Shown in pieces: positions 34,379-45,546 of a stretch of 64,000 bases of DNA (positions are counted from its first letter, which is position 1; each line of letters begins with the position of its first letter). The stretch spans positions 1,488,001 through 1,552,000 of the forward strand of contig WHVD01000003.1 in assembly GCA_015178975.1 (NCBI GenBank), given 5' to 3'. A program made the translations under genes and the position numbers. Source of the DNA: Hysterangium stoloniferum (lineage: Eukaryota; Basidiomycota; Agaricomycetes; Hysterangiales; Hysterangiaceae). The notes under the pieces were generated by a model. It did not search any database and was not told where the DNA came from. It saw only the letters and a list, made by a program, of their open reading frames with translations.

Positions 34379-37300
34379 TCAAGAGTCTCGCCACTTTAGG
34401 CCAAGTGTCTGAGCAATAAACCCGTACTTCGCAACAGCGTCCTCAATTCTATATAATGTCAATGCGAGAAATATGACGTGACATCTAAGATGAACGTACC
34501 TCTTCTCCGTACTCTTGCCAGCACCGTGTCCTGCCTTACGGTCGATCCTGATAAGCAAAGGCTGCTCGTTTTGAGGTGCCGCATGCTGAAGAACTGCTGC
34601 ATGTTTGAAAGAGTGCAAGGGTACAACACGGTCGTCATCTTTCATAGACGTCAATGTAGTTACCAAAAACAGATTAGATAGAAGTAGCTCACGATCCGCC
34701 GTCATAAGCAAGGTAGCAGGCAACTTTTTACCAGGCTGGACATTATGCATCGGAGAAATGGGGTATATAAAGTCGAAGTCGTGAGGGGCTTGGGGATCGC
34801 CATAATCTGACGTCCACGCTTTGCCGATGGTGAATTGACTGAACTGTAGATGGATTAAAAGCGTTACCACCGAAGGATGAGTATCGAGCACTGACTTTAA
34901 GCATATCCAATACCCCGACCTCAGCGACTGCTGCTCCGAAAGTCCCTTCAGGAGCAATGTTTATGCAGGCAGCAACTAGAAGGCCTATATAATGCTTTAA
35001 AGTGAGAAGACGGGCAACAAGTGAACAATTGACCATAGTACCTCCATTTGATCCACCGTTAATGACGACCTTGTCGGGAGCCGCGACTTTATTGGCGACA
35101 AGGTATTGCCTACACGCAGGGTTATCGCGACAGGTATACATCGTGGAAGCAAACCTACGTCGCAGCAATAAAGTCATCAAAAACGTTGATCTAATTTATC
35201 AGAAGAATGATGTTAGTCATCTCTACGGAGCTGTCGAAAATAATATACCTTTCTCTCTCTAGTCCCAGCAAGATGCCATTCCTCCCCTTTGATACAATAA
35301 GTGGAGTATTTGGAAAGTCGAAAAGCAAGGACACTAACCAAATTCTGCTCCACCGCTAAACCAAATGAGAATGAGTGTATTTCAATTATCAAGGGGCAGA
35401 GGACACACCGAATATTGGCCACAGCGTAAATCAGACCATAGCCTTTAATGATCGATAAAATCGAAGAACTGAAGCTCGGACCAATGGAAATCGAGAAACC
35501 GCCATATCCTGTAAGGTCCTTGAATCATGGAAATCTGCTACATTAAGACAGACAATACCATATTGGAAAACTGGAGCGGTCCCATCCAATGGCGTGTCTT
35601 TATGACGTACAATGAACATGGGAACTCGAGTGCCATCTTTGCTATTATACCACACCTAGACGATACGGTTAATCAAAATTTGAAAATAGATGTAATGAGA
35701 ATCTATACTTGTTTTGTGATGAATTCGTCTAGATCCAATCCTTGGAACTGCGTCGTTCTATATACTGACCATGCATCGTTGGGTTTCCTGAAATCGTATT
35801 GATACTTGGTTCCCGGTGTCGTGAAACCCATGAAAGACGCAAAAAACCACGGGCGTTCTCTATGACCTGAGACTTCAATCGTGCCAACGAAGTCGGCAGC
35901 CAGACGTTCGATCTCTTTCCCAGCAGAAGAGTAAATATAAAGCTCATCTATTACCTATGTGGATATTAGTGTGCAACATCTTCGATGACAGACTTCACGA
36001 TCTCACGTTGCGTTTATAAACTACCACAAATTTATCATCAGCAACCGCAAGAATTGTCCCCAAGTGTGCATCCTTATTTTCCGGGATAAATTCCCGGAGA
36101 TTCCTGCTTGGGTCTGTCAAGTCAATCTCAACGACTCGGTATTGAGGAGCATCTTTGTTCGTCTGCAAATAAAACTTCGTGCCATCATTTGCAATACTGG
36201 GGAAGGAATCAATGCAATGGGGTGGGCTGAAATTTACTCGTAATACTTACTAGCCAAACTCGGCATCAAATTTGTCGATGATTTTATTCCACTTTATGTT
36301 CGGACCGATTTCATTTTGAGTTAAATCTGCCACCCAAAGCAAATTTTTCTGAGATCGGTCAGTGTCGTTCTCAATGAATGATGTGAGGTCTGGTGTGCAT
36401 ACCCGTGAAGTATCGCGGGAAACGGTCAATATCAAATATCTTCCGTCAACTTCAGTGACTTCGATGCCAAACATGTACTCCCGATTCTCGGGATCCTCGA
36501 CAACCAGAATGTCTTCTGCTAAAATGAGGTGAAAAACGTTTATAAAAACTCGCGAAAGAGTGCTGAAATAAGATTTACATTGTTGCGTTCCGATGCGGTG
36601 GTAGTAAAGCTTTGCGTCTAAATCCTGAGTGGTCTCTGTGCCCGCCTTGTCATCAGTCGCTGAGCCATGCTCTTCACGAGAAGGGTAACGCTGTATTTGC
36701 GATCAACCCTAGAAACTGGTACCAGCCGAAGATGCTCACTTGATAGAAAAACCCCTTATTGTCATGCGTCCAAGTGATGCTCGAAAATTTCACGAAACGG
36801 ACAACCTCGGGTAACCTGCCAGGGTCGTCGCGTAAGGGATTGTCGGTAGCTTTGGCCAGGGGATTGGATGTAGGGCGGACATAAATTGTTGAAAAATCTG
36901 AGCCCTGTCGAGAAAGTACATGACTTGTCCAAGATGAAAGACGCTTCCATCTCAAGTACACACCGATAACGAAATTGCGTACGCAAAGTATTCCGCAGAA
37001 TGCGAGAATGCTGTAGTATATATGGCTGCCGTCCCATCTGAAGACAGCAAATTAGGCTATTGTAGCATATTAGAAACGATCACGGAAATAATGAGAGAAT
37101 ACTACATCGAAAAATATTTCGCCAACGGTGGCATCCGTGGTTGTTGCGTCAGTGAAGTTGGGTAAGTCCGACGTCTTAGAACGATAAAGAACAGATTGAG
37201 CCTGAAGACCGCTGTTATAATACCAATACCAGCGGCCATCCCTTTTGAAGGCAGGGGCAGAGAACTGTAAAAATCATATAATAGCTGAGACACAGCTTTA

Positions 37301-37638
37301 AAGTCAAGATGTGCTAAGTACTTTGACATAGTCCATGTTTCGGGTTAAACTATCTCTTAATTTCTGTGAATCAGGATATTGGCTCAAAAACTTAGAGGTG
37401 ACAGCTCCTTGGGCATCGATCCATCTGTAGAATTGGAAAGAGGTTATTATCCTTCAAAGGTCAGGCTGTCGCGCTGAGAAACTACAACTCACTTCTCAGT
37501 CTCGTCAGAATATGTCTCCAGCCAAATGTAAGGATCATGCACTTTGACATCTCCATTCTTTTCGGATTTCCATGTGTCAAAATGGTCAGCACGACGTGCT
37601 ATAGGATATTGGTTTGGGGACCAGTTGGAGGGTGCCAT
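34379..37638 (-). CDS. Prolyl oligopeptidase (S9A serine peptidase)
   Basis: ATG 37638 gives [20 protein letters not shown], then [16 protein letters not shown]. The intron at about 37492-37436 joins to [13 protein letters not shown]. The propeller part includes [16 protein letters not shown]-type sequence, [31 protein letters not shown] and [14 protein letters not shown]. The catalytic domain shows the nucleophile in INGGSNGG (split from [20 protein letters not shown] by an intron), Asp in [12 protein letters not shown] and His in [10 protein letters not shown]. It ends [12 protein letters not shown] at 34379. All three triad residues are present. Family members cleave short peptides after proline in the cytosol. 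Some mushroom paralogues macrocyclise peptide precursors, but no precursor-like gene was seen here, so a housekeeping role is more likely. The gene is cut into about 17 small exons. Confidence 0.85.
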
Positions 37639-37992
37639 GTAGGTGTGAAACCGGATGCCAAAGGCGCCATAACTCAAATTAATGCGATTGGGTGCGATAC
37701 GCACTATATTCGTCCGCAAACATGACTGCCACATCAAGAAAGACGTCCCAGCCATCGATCCAGGAAGCTGAAATATGAAGATAGTAATAATATTATTATT
37801 ATAAAAATAAAATTTTAAAATCACATTCAATACCAATATTATCAAGGAACTCGGGCACTACATACAGAAATCCTGTAAATAACAATACACATAATATAAT
37901 ACTTTTTCTTCAGCGGTTGTACGGAGATCCACTATCACACTGTCACTGTCACACACGATCTACCTTGGAATCCATACCACCAACCTTTAACC
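37639..37992. promoter_or_regulatory. Divergent intergenic region, prolyl oligopeptidase / NDUFA4-like
   Basis: 354 bp between outward start codons, with an AT-only stretch at 37776-37825. No further site assigned. Confidence 0.4.
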
Positions 37993-38463
37993 ATGCCTCC
38001 CAAAGTAAATTTCTTTCGCCATTGGTATGCTGTTGAGGTATGTGCTTGCTAGGCTGAATTTTCAAATGATATCCGTTATTGAGTTACTTAGGCCATACCC
38101 CTGTGAGCTATTTTGTGATACTGCTTCACACCAGATTGCTAAAATATTGCCGAATGTTTCCAGATATGCCGTCATTGGCTTTGCACTCGCAGGTGCGGGC
38201 TGGTATACCACTCGTCTTGCTACGCGCCCAGATAGTGCGTTTTCTGCTATTTGCACGCTTCTCGCATCAAGCAAGCTCGCTGACTCTTCGGCATTCCAGT
38301 CATTTGGACCAAATCCAATCCAACACCTTGGAACAACGTCAAGCAGAATGAGAACATCAAGTTAATGGCTGTCAATCACAAATTTGACAAGAGGTTTGTG
38401 CCATCCTCTCTGGGTCAGTGCCCATACCAACTACTATTCAGCTGGAGTCGCGACAAGCTGTAG
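37993..38463 (+). CDS. NDUFA4/B12D-family mitochondrial protein, copy 1
   Basis: Five exons, 37993-38037, 38092-38102 (11 nt), 38164-38234, 38300-38393 and 38442-38463, add up to 243 nt, or 80 residues. The protein starts MPPKVNFFRHWYAVEAIPL and has one membrane helix (YAVIGFALAGAGWYTTRLA). The family signature RPDIIWTKSNPTPWNNVKQN follows, then ENIKLMAVNHKFDKSWSRDK. The helix, then Pro-Asp and Asn-Pro-x-Pro-Trp-Asn, matches NDUFA4, now regarded as a cytochrome c oxidase subunit (formerly complex I MLRQ). Length agrees with the ~80-residue family norm. A second family member lies at 41961 with the same micro-exon. Confidence 0.85.
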
Positions 38464-38645
38464 GATACGTTGTCGGTGCAACACGACTGGTTTTAGGAGA
38501 TTAATTGTACCGTACACCTTAACCAGAAGTTTACATGTCGTTTTTGTGAAATATTGTCTAATTGGAAGTCACGCATGTGGTGCCAGAATTCATCTCCGCC
38601 GGTCCGATACGATCCAAACTAAGCTGTTCTCACCATTATCCTGCG

Positions 38646-40040
38646 ATGGTTAATCTTACAGATATCACCGACTTATACATCCCGCCTCCTATAGATGACA
38701 TACCCGATGTCGATGAAGATAAGCCCGTCGGTGGTGAACAGCCAGTCCGTCTGACATCGCCTATACACTTCTTGCGAACTAATTATCAGTTAGCACATCA
38801 TCGGGGAGCATCGTATTCCATATTTGATATTTGGTTCAGGGACATTTGCGAACCAGTACAACCCAGACACATTGTTGAATAGCGAGACACCTCTTCGCAC
38901 GGTTCGACTGGCTTTGCGGTAAGTGAGTTGAGATCGAAAGGATCAGCGTTCGCCAACATTAATTAGATACGGGATATGTGCATTTGACACATCCCCGTAC
39001 TATGGACCGTCCGAGAGCATCCTTGGCGCCGTACTGCGCTCTTTAGCTGATATATTTCCTCGGACGTCATATCAGCTTGTGTGTGCCGCGCCATCAGTAT
39101 TACAATGATGGGAATTGCTTATAGTAATTGTATAGATGACAAAAGCCGGTCGATACGGCTTAGACCGATCATCATTCGACTATTCACCTGAGACTGTGAG
39201 GGCGAGCGTTTTGCGCAGCTTATCTCGGCTAGGAACCGACCATCTGGACGTGGTCTACATGCATGATGTTGAGTTTGTCGCAACGCAAGTGCCTGGTGGA
39301 TCAAATGCTGGGAACCATTTGAAAAGTTTGGAAAATCCGGGAGTTTGGGGACTGACACCAGGTGAAGAAGCTAGAATCTGGGGTGATGGTGATCAACTAG
39401 TTTTGGAGGCTGTTCGGGAGTTGTGGAAGTTGAAGTCGGAAGGCAAGATCAAAGCCGTCGGCATAACAGGTTAGTCAATTACCACCATCTATGTTCTGAA
39501 TCTGACTCCCTAGTCTAAGGTTATCCTTTGCCTACCCTTCTTCGTCTGGCACTGTTGATCTTGCACAATCCACCATATAAACCGCTGGATATTATTCTCT
39601 CATATTCGCATTATACGCTACAGAACAGCATTTTTTCTGCATATGTTTCCGAATTCAAACACCGCGCCAAAGTCGGTCAGCTTGTCGCTGCATCGCCATT
39701 TTCGATGGGTTTACTCACTTCAACCCCTCCTGCATGGCATCCTGCTCCCGCGGAATTATTATCCGCCAAGGACCAAGCCATAAAGAGTTGTGAAGGTTGG
39801 GACGGAGGCTTGCCTGATTTGGCGTTGGGTTTCCACCTACGGGAGGGTGATGGTGAGATGAAGGATGTACCCAGAGCTATAGGGTTTAGCACTGTCCGGG
39901 AGGTACACGAGGCCGTCAAAGCATGGCGACAAGTCAAAAATGGTGACAACGAAGAAAGACGAACTTGCGAAGAGTCTGCGAAGGAGATTTTCAGAAATGC
40001 TGGATACGAAGGGTATTCCTGGCAGAGTCCTCCTCTTTGA
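38646..40040 (+). CDS. D-arabinose 1-dehydrogenase-like aldo/keto reductase
   Basis: ATG 38646 starts MVNLTDITDLYIPPPIDDIP. An intron (about 38751-38800) joins to IPYLIFGSGTFANQYNPDTL. The AKR core reads YGICAFDTSPYYGPSESILG (catalytic Asp and Tyr), MTKAGRYGLDRSSFDYSPET (catalytic Lys) and VRASVLRSLSRLGTDHLDVV, then YMHDVEFV (His). SEGKIKAVGITGYPL, IILSYSHYTLQNS and a C-terminus ending GYEGYSWQSPPL follow, TGA 40038-40040. This is the Ara2/L-galactose-dehydrogenase branch. In fungi it oxidises D-arabinose to D-arabinono-1,4-lactone on the route to erythroascorbate, an antioxidant. Three introns. An upstream in-frame start (38562) is GTG-like sequence and rejected. Confidence 0.85.
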
Positions 40041-40318
40041 ATCTCAAATTCGCCTACAGGGTACGGCAGAATAGTGCTCCACGCTTTAGAGAGATTCAAT
40101 ATTAAATAATGATCTTTTTGGGAGCGCTAGTATGCGAGTTTGAATTACCAAATTATCGGATTCGGATCAGCAGCGACGCCGTGGCATCGGTGACGTCATC
40201 AGAGGCCAGAAATTCGCTTCGTGGCGGACAAATAAATCAGCAGCGTGAATATTATAACCCATATCACTAGAAATGCTCAAACTCAGACCACTCATTTTCT
40301 ATACGAACCAACTCCATC

Positions 40319-41777
40319 ATGCCTACTCAAACGGCAGAACTTCCTGCTTCCATCATTCGCAACGCTGTTGTATCACTACCTGACCTCACGGAAAAGAATT
40401 TCGCACAAGTATTTGACACATTCATCACAGATAAAACCCAGATTGTGTTGCTCGGAGAAGCAAGTCACGGCACATCAGAATTTTATCGAGCTCGTGCGGC
40501 CATCACAAAGCGACTTATAGAAGAACATGGATTTACTATTCTAGCTGTAGAAGCTGACTGGTGAGGGTCGGTTTTATTTATTTATTGCCATTACTTTACA
40601 TAAAAAGCCAGGCCGGACTCTGCAAAGGTCGATCGATGGGTCCGACATAAAAACGACCCTGTAACAGCGGGAACCTACAAAGTCGACCCCTTTAAGCGCT
40701 TCCCGAGTTGGATGTGGCAAAACACGGATGCCAAAGAGTTTTTCGTGTGGCTCCGTGCACACAATCGATCGTTGCCTCACGAGAAACGTGCCGGTTTCTA
40801 TGGACTAGACTTGTACAATCTAAGCGCATCAATGCGCGGAGTCATAGATTATCTCACCCGTGTAGATCCAGCAGCAGCTATTCTCGCCAAGAAACGATAC
40901 GGCTGTCTTAGCCCATGGGCCACAGATCCAGCCCTTTATGGTATGGCGTCTCTGAGCGCAGGGTACGCCCAATGCGAAGAAGAAGTTGTACGAGTGCAGA
41001 TGGACTTGTTGAAAAAGGAGGCTCAATATCGTGCCGACCACGCCGATGGAGAGGAGTTCCTCAATGCAGAACAAAATGCCAGGCTTGTGACAGATGCTGA
41101 AAGATATTACCGTGCAATGTACTACGGATCGGCCGAATCTTGGAACTTACGCGATACGCATTTCTTTGAGACGCTCGAGAATCTTCTTCTCGCGAAAGGC
41201 CCGCCATCTAGGGCGGTAGTGTGGGCCCATAATTCGCATATAGGGGTGGAACCTTGCAATCTATTTTACATCGAGGAAGCGTACTTACCATGATCTTTAG
41301 GATGCACGCTTTACCAGCATGGGTACTTTGCGTGATGAACTCAACCTCGGACAGCTCTGCCGAGAGCACTACGGTGACGCCGTTTCGATCATTGGATTTG
41401 GGACCCATACTGGCACGGTTGCTGCAGCAGAAGAGTGGGATGAGCCGATGCAAACTATGAAGGTCGTGCCGTCACGCGACGACTCTTATGAGTGGGTGTT
41501 CCACAACACTGGTGTCCCTCGATGCATGATTGACCTGCGTGATCCAACGGCCGAGTCCACGCGCCAGCTGATGAAGACGCGCAAGGAACGGTTTATTGGC
41601 GTGATTTATCGCCCTGCCACGGAAATTTGGAGCCATTATTCGGATGCAGTGCTTCCTAAACAGTTTGATGGGTATGTCTGGTTCGACAGGACCAACGCCC
41701 TGACTCCGTTGGCTGTAAAGGAAAAGAGGGATCCAAAACACACAGGTTATGAAGAAACATATCCATTTGGATTATAG
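40319..41777 (+). CDS. Erythromycin esterase-like protein (PF05139-type)
   Basis: ATG 40319 (MPTQTAELPASIIRNAV). Family blocks in order: QIVLLGEASHGTSEFYRARA (catalytic Glu and His), TILAVEADW (second Glu), RFPSWMWQNTDAKEFFVWLR and FYGLDLYNL, then AVVWAHNSHIG-DARFTSMG (active-site His). GFGTHTGTVAA and the C-terminal RFIGVIYRPATEIWSHY and QFDGYVWFD follow, TAG/TAA at 41775-41777. Two introns: about 40563-40617, and 41248-41301, which splits HIG from DAR. All residues used by bacterial Ere enzymes for macrolide lactone hydrolysis are seen. The fungal substrate is unknown, and the family may have entered fungi from bacteria. Introns and ordinary local codon use show it is well settled here. Confidence 0.85.
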
Positions 41778-41960
41778 AATTTAATTTCCGCCGTATTTAT
41801 ATCGGGAGATGGAGACTGTACGATATATGTAGTGTAGTGATTATCGATCGTGGACGCAAACCTAAGCTCAGATGATCCATAATGTCGGATGTAAATCCGC
41901 TCAGGCTGTTCAGTTGAAGAGACTATATACGTCATGGTTTAGTGTTCAGCATTTGCCATC

Positions 41961-42576
41961 ATGATACGACCTATCGTTCTAATAAAATCGATGAGAGGGC
42001 CTCTTGGGAGGTTCAAGAGACACTGGTTTGCGATAGAGGTGCTGGCGGCGACCTGATCATATTCTTGCACGACCTTTCGCTAACAGACAGTGCTCTTACC
42101 CACATCATAGGCTATCCCCCTGTGATTAATTGTTTCCCATTCATCTGATCCGATCACTCACATATTAACTAGCTATACGATTGTTGGGGGAATTCTTTCC
42201 GGAGGTCTCTGGTTCGCCATGGTGAAAGCTGCTAGGTCCCCGGATGGTAGGGTAGTTATCCTTTATTACCATGCAAATAATCACATTTCAAACAGTGATC
42301 TACACCAGGACGAATTCCGAACCCTGGAATACGATAGATCAAGACGAAACCCCCAAGCTGGGAGCAAAGCTCGGAAGAGGGTTGGACGCTGCCGGATATC
42401 CGAGGCACATATATTACAAACGGTGTGCTGTGAATTGATCTTTAAGAGCAACAGGCCAATTGCAATTCTATAGGTGGACACGCCTGGAGAGTGCGAAAAA
42501 AGGGAAGGAAGGCCAAATCGTCACTTATAAGACTTGGCTTGATCCACGCTCTGGGACGGCAAACCCAAACATATAA
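41961..42576 (+). CDS. NDUFA4/B12D-family protein, copy 2 (C-terminally extended)
   Basis: Exons 41961-42038, 42111-42121 (11 nt), 42173-42246, 42296-42422 and 42474-42576 total 393 nt, giving 130 residues. The protein reads RFKRHWFAIEAIPLYTIVGG, ILSGGLWFAMVKAARSPDV, then IYTRTNSEPWNTIDQDETPK. A 50-residue extension ends VTYKTWLDPRSGTANPNI. The helix plus Pro-Asp...Glu-Pro-Trp-Asn pattern places it in the same family as the gene at 37993. Intron positions 1, 2 and 3 coincide with that gene. It is probably a mitochondrial inner-membrane protein; function is unknown. ATG 41991 is an alternative start. Each exon alone is too small to be recognised, so automatic annotation may miss it. Confidence 0.8.
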
Positions 42577-43224
42577 AGGAATAACGGATGTAACTACGAG
42601 GCTTAATGAATCATATACAGTCTAACGTAGATATGAATATTTCTAGTATAATAAAGGCGTGCAGTGAGAACGATAGTATCGGAGTGCTTGAGAGCATCAA
42701 ATTCACTTTCAGTTGACTCTGATATGATGCATAAATACGTATAGCAGGTGTTGGTAAACCCTCGAGCTCCCGTTACACATCTAGTGAGCCAAGCACTTTA
42801 CCAGTACGGACATCACTGCAATGTGGGATTAGTGCTTGTGCATTGCGCACAGATGGTGCATCGACGACGGCTTGCATGTAGACCACCGTTCTGATGGCCA
42901 ATCAGACTCCACGAGGGAAGAGCTTTAAATTCGTGTTAGCTGTCAGTGCAACCTGATGCATTTAATTTAAACCTCCCCGTTGCAGCATGATTGCCAGACG
43001 TAATCGATTAATGGGCGACGGCCTCGCCTTAGCTGCGTGTTTGAGGTCCGGACAGGCTTCTTCTTCCAAGTCTGCCACTGGAACGGATCGGAGTGTGCTT
43101 TTGCAATTTCTCTAGCTTGTTCAAGTTTTTCAAAGTTGATCACCGTCATCCACCCAGTTCGTTTCGCGATTATCTCTCATTATCACTCTTTTCATTCTAC
43201 AGTTCTTCTAGTCCCAAGACTCCG
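42577..43224. other. Intergenic; nothing recognised
   Basis: Spacer between two same-strand genes. No conserved frame, RNA or repeat recognised. Confidence 0.45.
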
Positions 43225-44024
43225 ATGTCTGCAACGCTCCATAAACTCCTCTTCACATTGATTGCGCTTGTCTCTCTTGCAGAAATAGCCGTCACGGCCA
43301 TTCTGTTCGCAAAGGACACGCAGGCTCATCATTTTACGAGTCGCAGGTATCACGACCTGTGAGTCTCCATACTAAGCCCGAACCCTAGACCACGGATTAC
43401 TGAGAACATCTAGATTAATCGTCTTTCTAGGTGAGGATACAATAGCACGGCACGGATTTGACAGCTTAATTGATTAATGTTTTAGCGGACTCGGCTTGGA
43501 CGTCTTTCTTTGGAGTGATGTATGCCTATTGGATTTTAACCCAGGCGTATCATTTCTTTGCTAGCATTGCGATATCTATGTGGTGGCTTTGCATCACAGC
43601 TATACTCTGGGTATCTCAGCATTCCAGTTCAACCGAAAAGACGAATCACTTACTGACTATGCCCAGGGGGTCACGGCCGGATTGTTTCACAACTCGAGGA
43701 CCGGGGGAATCTGTGATGGCCTGGCCCCATTATCACGGTGAATCATTACGATAGCCTGCACGTCAAGTCGCTGCTGATATCATAAGATAGATGTCGGCAA
43801 TCGCTCACTGTTGAAGCACTAGGCTGGACGGAATTCGCCTTGTGTATTTTCACGATCATATCGACGTGGATTTGGGTCAGTCAGGAGGCTTCCGATGTAG
43901 GCAGCTGGGTGAGTCGAAATAACTGTATCATATATATCATACATGAACCTGTGTAAATACACAGCGAGGCAGCTGGTACGATTCACAAGCAAGAGAGCCC
44001 CACCGTGGCGTTACGCAGGTTTGA
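43225..44024 (+). CDS. MARVEL-like four-helix membrane protein
   Basis: Six exons: 43225-43358, 43414-43430 (17 nt), 43486-43610, 43667-43737, 43791-43908, 43965-44024. They total 525 nt, or 174 residues. Four hydrophobic helices: LLFTLIALVSLAEIAVTAIL; DSAWTSFFGVMYAYWILTQA; FFASIAISMWWLCITAILWG; LGWTEFALCIFTIISTWIWV. A small loop (NSRTGGICDGLAPLSRCRQS) lies before helix 4. The layout and the conserved Arg-Cys-x-Gln before helix 4 resemble the many small MARVEL-type proteins of mushrooms. Such proteins associate with membrane domains; no specific role can be stated. Every exon border is canonical GT-AG. Confidence 0.78.
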
Positions 44025-44634
44025 ATAATTATACCCCATGTAGAGGATTCAGGTACCTGGGAGGTATCTATAGCGCTATAGGCATCGTATTATAAACAGA
44101 CACTATAATAAGGCTAATTTTCAGTTATTCTACATATTCTTCTGTTTATGTGAGGAAATGGGTCTAACTCACGGCCTTTGCTTTGTATATATAATATATA
44201 ACTGGCTGGCTCCGACATTTTGGCTGGAGGGATCGATGCTACGACGATATAATATTTTCCAACATGTCGTTTCATAGACGGTCGTCGGCCCCTATAGTCA
44301 GTTTCCTTGCCCCCAACGCATTTATACATGGCATCAATAATCTGTGTGCCACGATATAGACTGTGTACATTCAATTACATTTGAGGCCCTTGTCGACTAC
44401 AAGAAATAAATACGACCATCCTACGATATCTTTGGAGAGTGTTACCAATACTTTACACAAAAATTCCACAAGAAAGGACTTCATTAATTTCCTGTAAAGA
44501 GATACATAGAGAAAACGGTCATGGCGGTGTGAGCTTGCCAAGGTGGTCTAAAAGAAAATAATCAGGGAGGGAGATGTTTTCGAGTATTGATTGAGATACA
44601 ATACTGAACATATCAACATACACCCCGCTAACGC
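44025..44634. other. Intergenic; nothing recognised
   Basis: AT-rich spacer before the insertion. Together with sequence up to the 21-bp repeat it probably represents the original cyclin C promoter. Confidence 0.4.
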
Positions 44635-45506
44635 ATTCACATCACGTGATCCCTCTTTTTTTTTTTGATATATTTGTATCCCGCTTCAAGCAACAATGGC
44701 TAACTGCGGCTAGGGGGTGAAAAGGCCCCCAGAAAAACTATGCTACGGTGGTACGAAGTCCCGAGTGAGCTACGTGCGTGGGAGGGATTTTAGTAAGCAA
44801 AGGGGGGGCATGTAGATATATATATATACATGGTATATAGAGCTGAGGCCTTGAGGCCTTGGGCCAAAGCCCCAAGAAAAGCCCGAGATCCTGCTAGCAG
44901 GCGTCGACAAGGGCTGCAGGCACACCAAAGTCTTGCATTGCTAGTGCATAGGTGAATGCTGGAGTCGGGGGTGGGTAGGAAGAAAAGACCGCTGCCAGGC
45001 TGCAGTCATGGTTTAGGAGGTGCCAGTGACGGTCCGCAGGCGACACTGGTGCGCGACTGAAGGCTGACGACTTTGACAGTCAAAGTCGTCAGCCTTCAGT
45101 CGCGCACCAGTGTCGCCTGCCCAACCATGACTGCTGCCTGGCAGCGGTCTTTTCTTCCTACCCACCCCCGACTCCAGCATTCACTTATGCACTAGCAATG
45201 CAAGACTTCGGTGTGCCTGCAGCCGTCGTCGACGCCTGTTAGCAGGATCTCGGGCTCTTCGGCCCAAATGGCACGTGCTGTTCACTGGGCAAGTTCAGCG
45301 CAATCACCTCTCTTTATTCGACCATCCTGCCAACCACCACTCGCTCTGACGCATCCGGCCTGCTTCCTCTTCATTCCCCCGTAGATACTATAGTAGCTAT
45401 GCTCTATACGATGCTACGGAACCGCTATGTATCTTCGTTATGCGATGCGGTATATAAATGTATTAAAATAAAATAAAAATAAAAAATTCACATCACGTGA
45501 TCCCTC
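44635..45506. mobile_element. Non-autonomous insertion flanked by 21-bp direct repeat
   Basis: The same 21 bp (core CACATCACGTGATCCCTC) occurs at 44635-44655 and 45486-45506. The 830 bp between begin with a T run and end in an A-rich tail (TAAAATAAAATAAAAATAAAAA) directly before the right repeat. A long perfect target duplication plus an A-rich tail is typical of SINE/LINE-mediated insertion. The interior has a degenerate tRNA B-box-like word (GGTACGAAGTCC, about 44751) and a long palindrome. No coding potential. The right end is 40 bp upstream of the cyclin C start. Confidence 0.65.
44861..45265. repeat. Long near-perfect palindrome (arms about 187-217 bp)
   Basis: Left arm 44861-45077 and right arm 45079-45265 pair around the single base 45078 (GACTTTGAC-A-GTCAAAGTC). 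The left arm has about 22 extra bases (near 45017-45040); otherwise mismatches are few. There is no loop, so transcripts would form a hairpin and the DNA could extrude a cruciform. Confidence 0.88.
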
Positions 45507-45546
45507 AATATGCACGCTTGTACAAGTTGTACTTCTTCCTCATTAT

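Noticed and set aside
34379-37638. Prolyl oligopeptidase as a peptide-toxin macrocyclase
   Set aside because: No precursor-peptide gene or accessory biosynthetic gene is visible nearby; the neighbours are housekeeping genes, so the general peptidase call is kept.
45497-45546. Cyclin C exon reading IPQYARLY upstream of the insertion's right repeat
   Set aside because: It can be spliced in phase, but lacks an ATG; the exon MATDFWASSHY at 45547 matches the family N-terminus and splices better.
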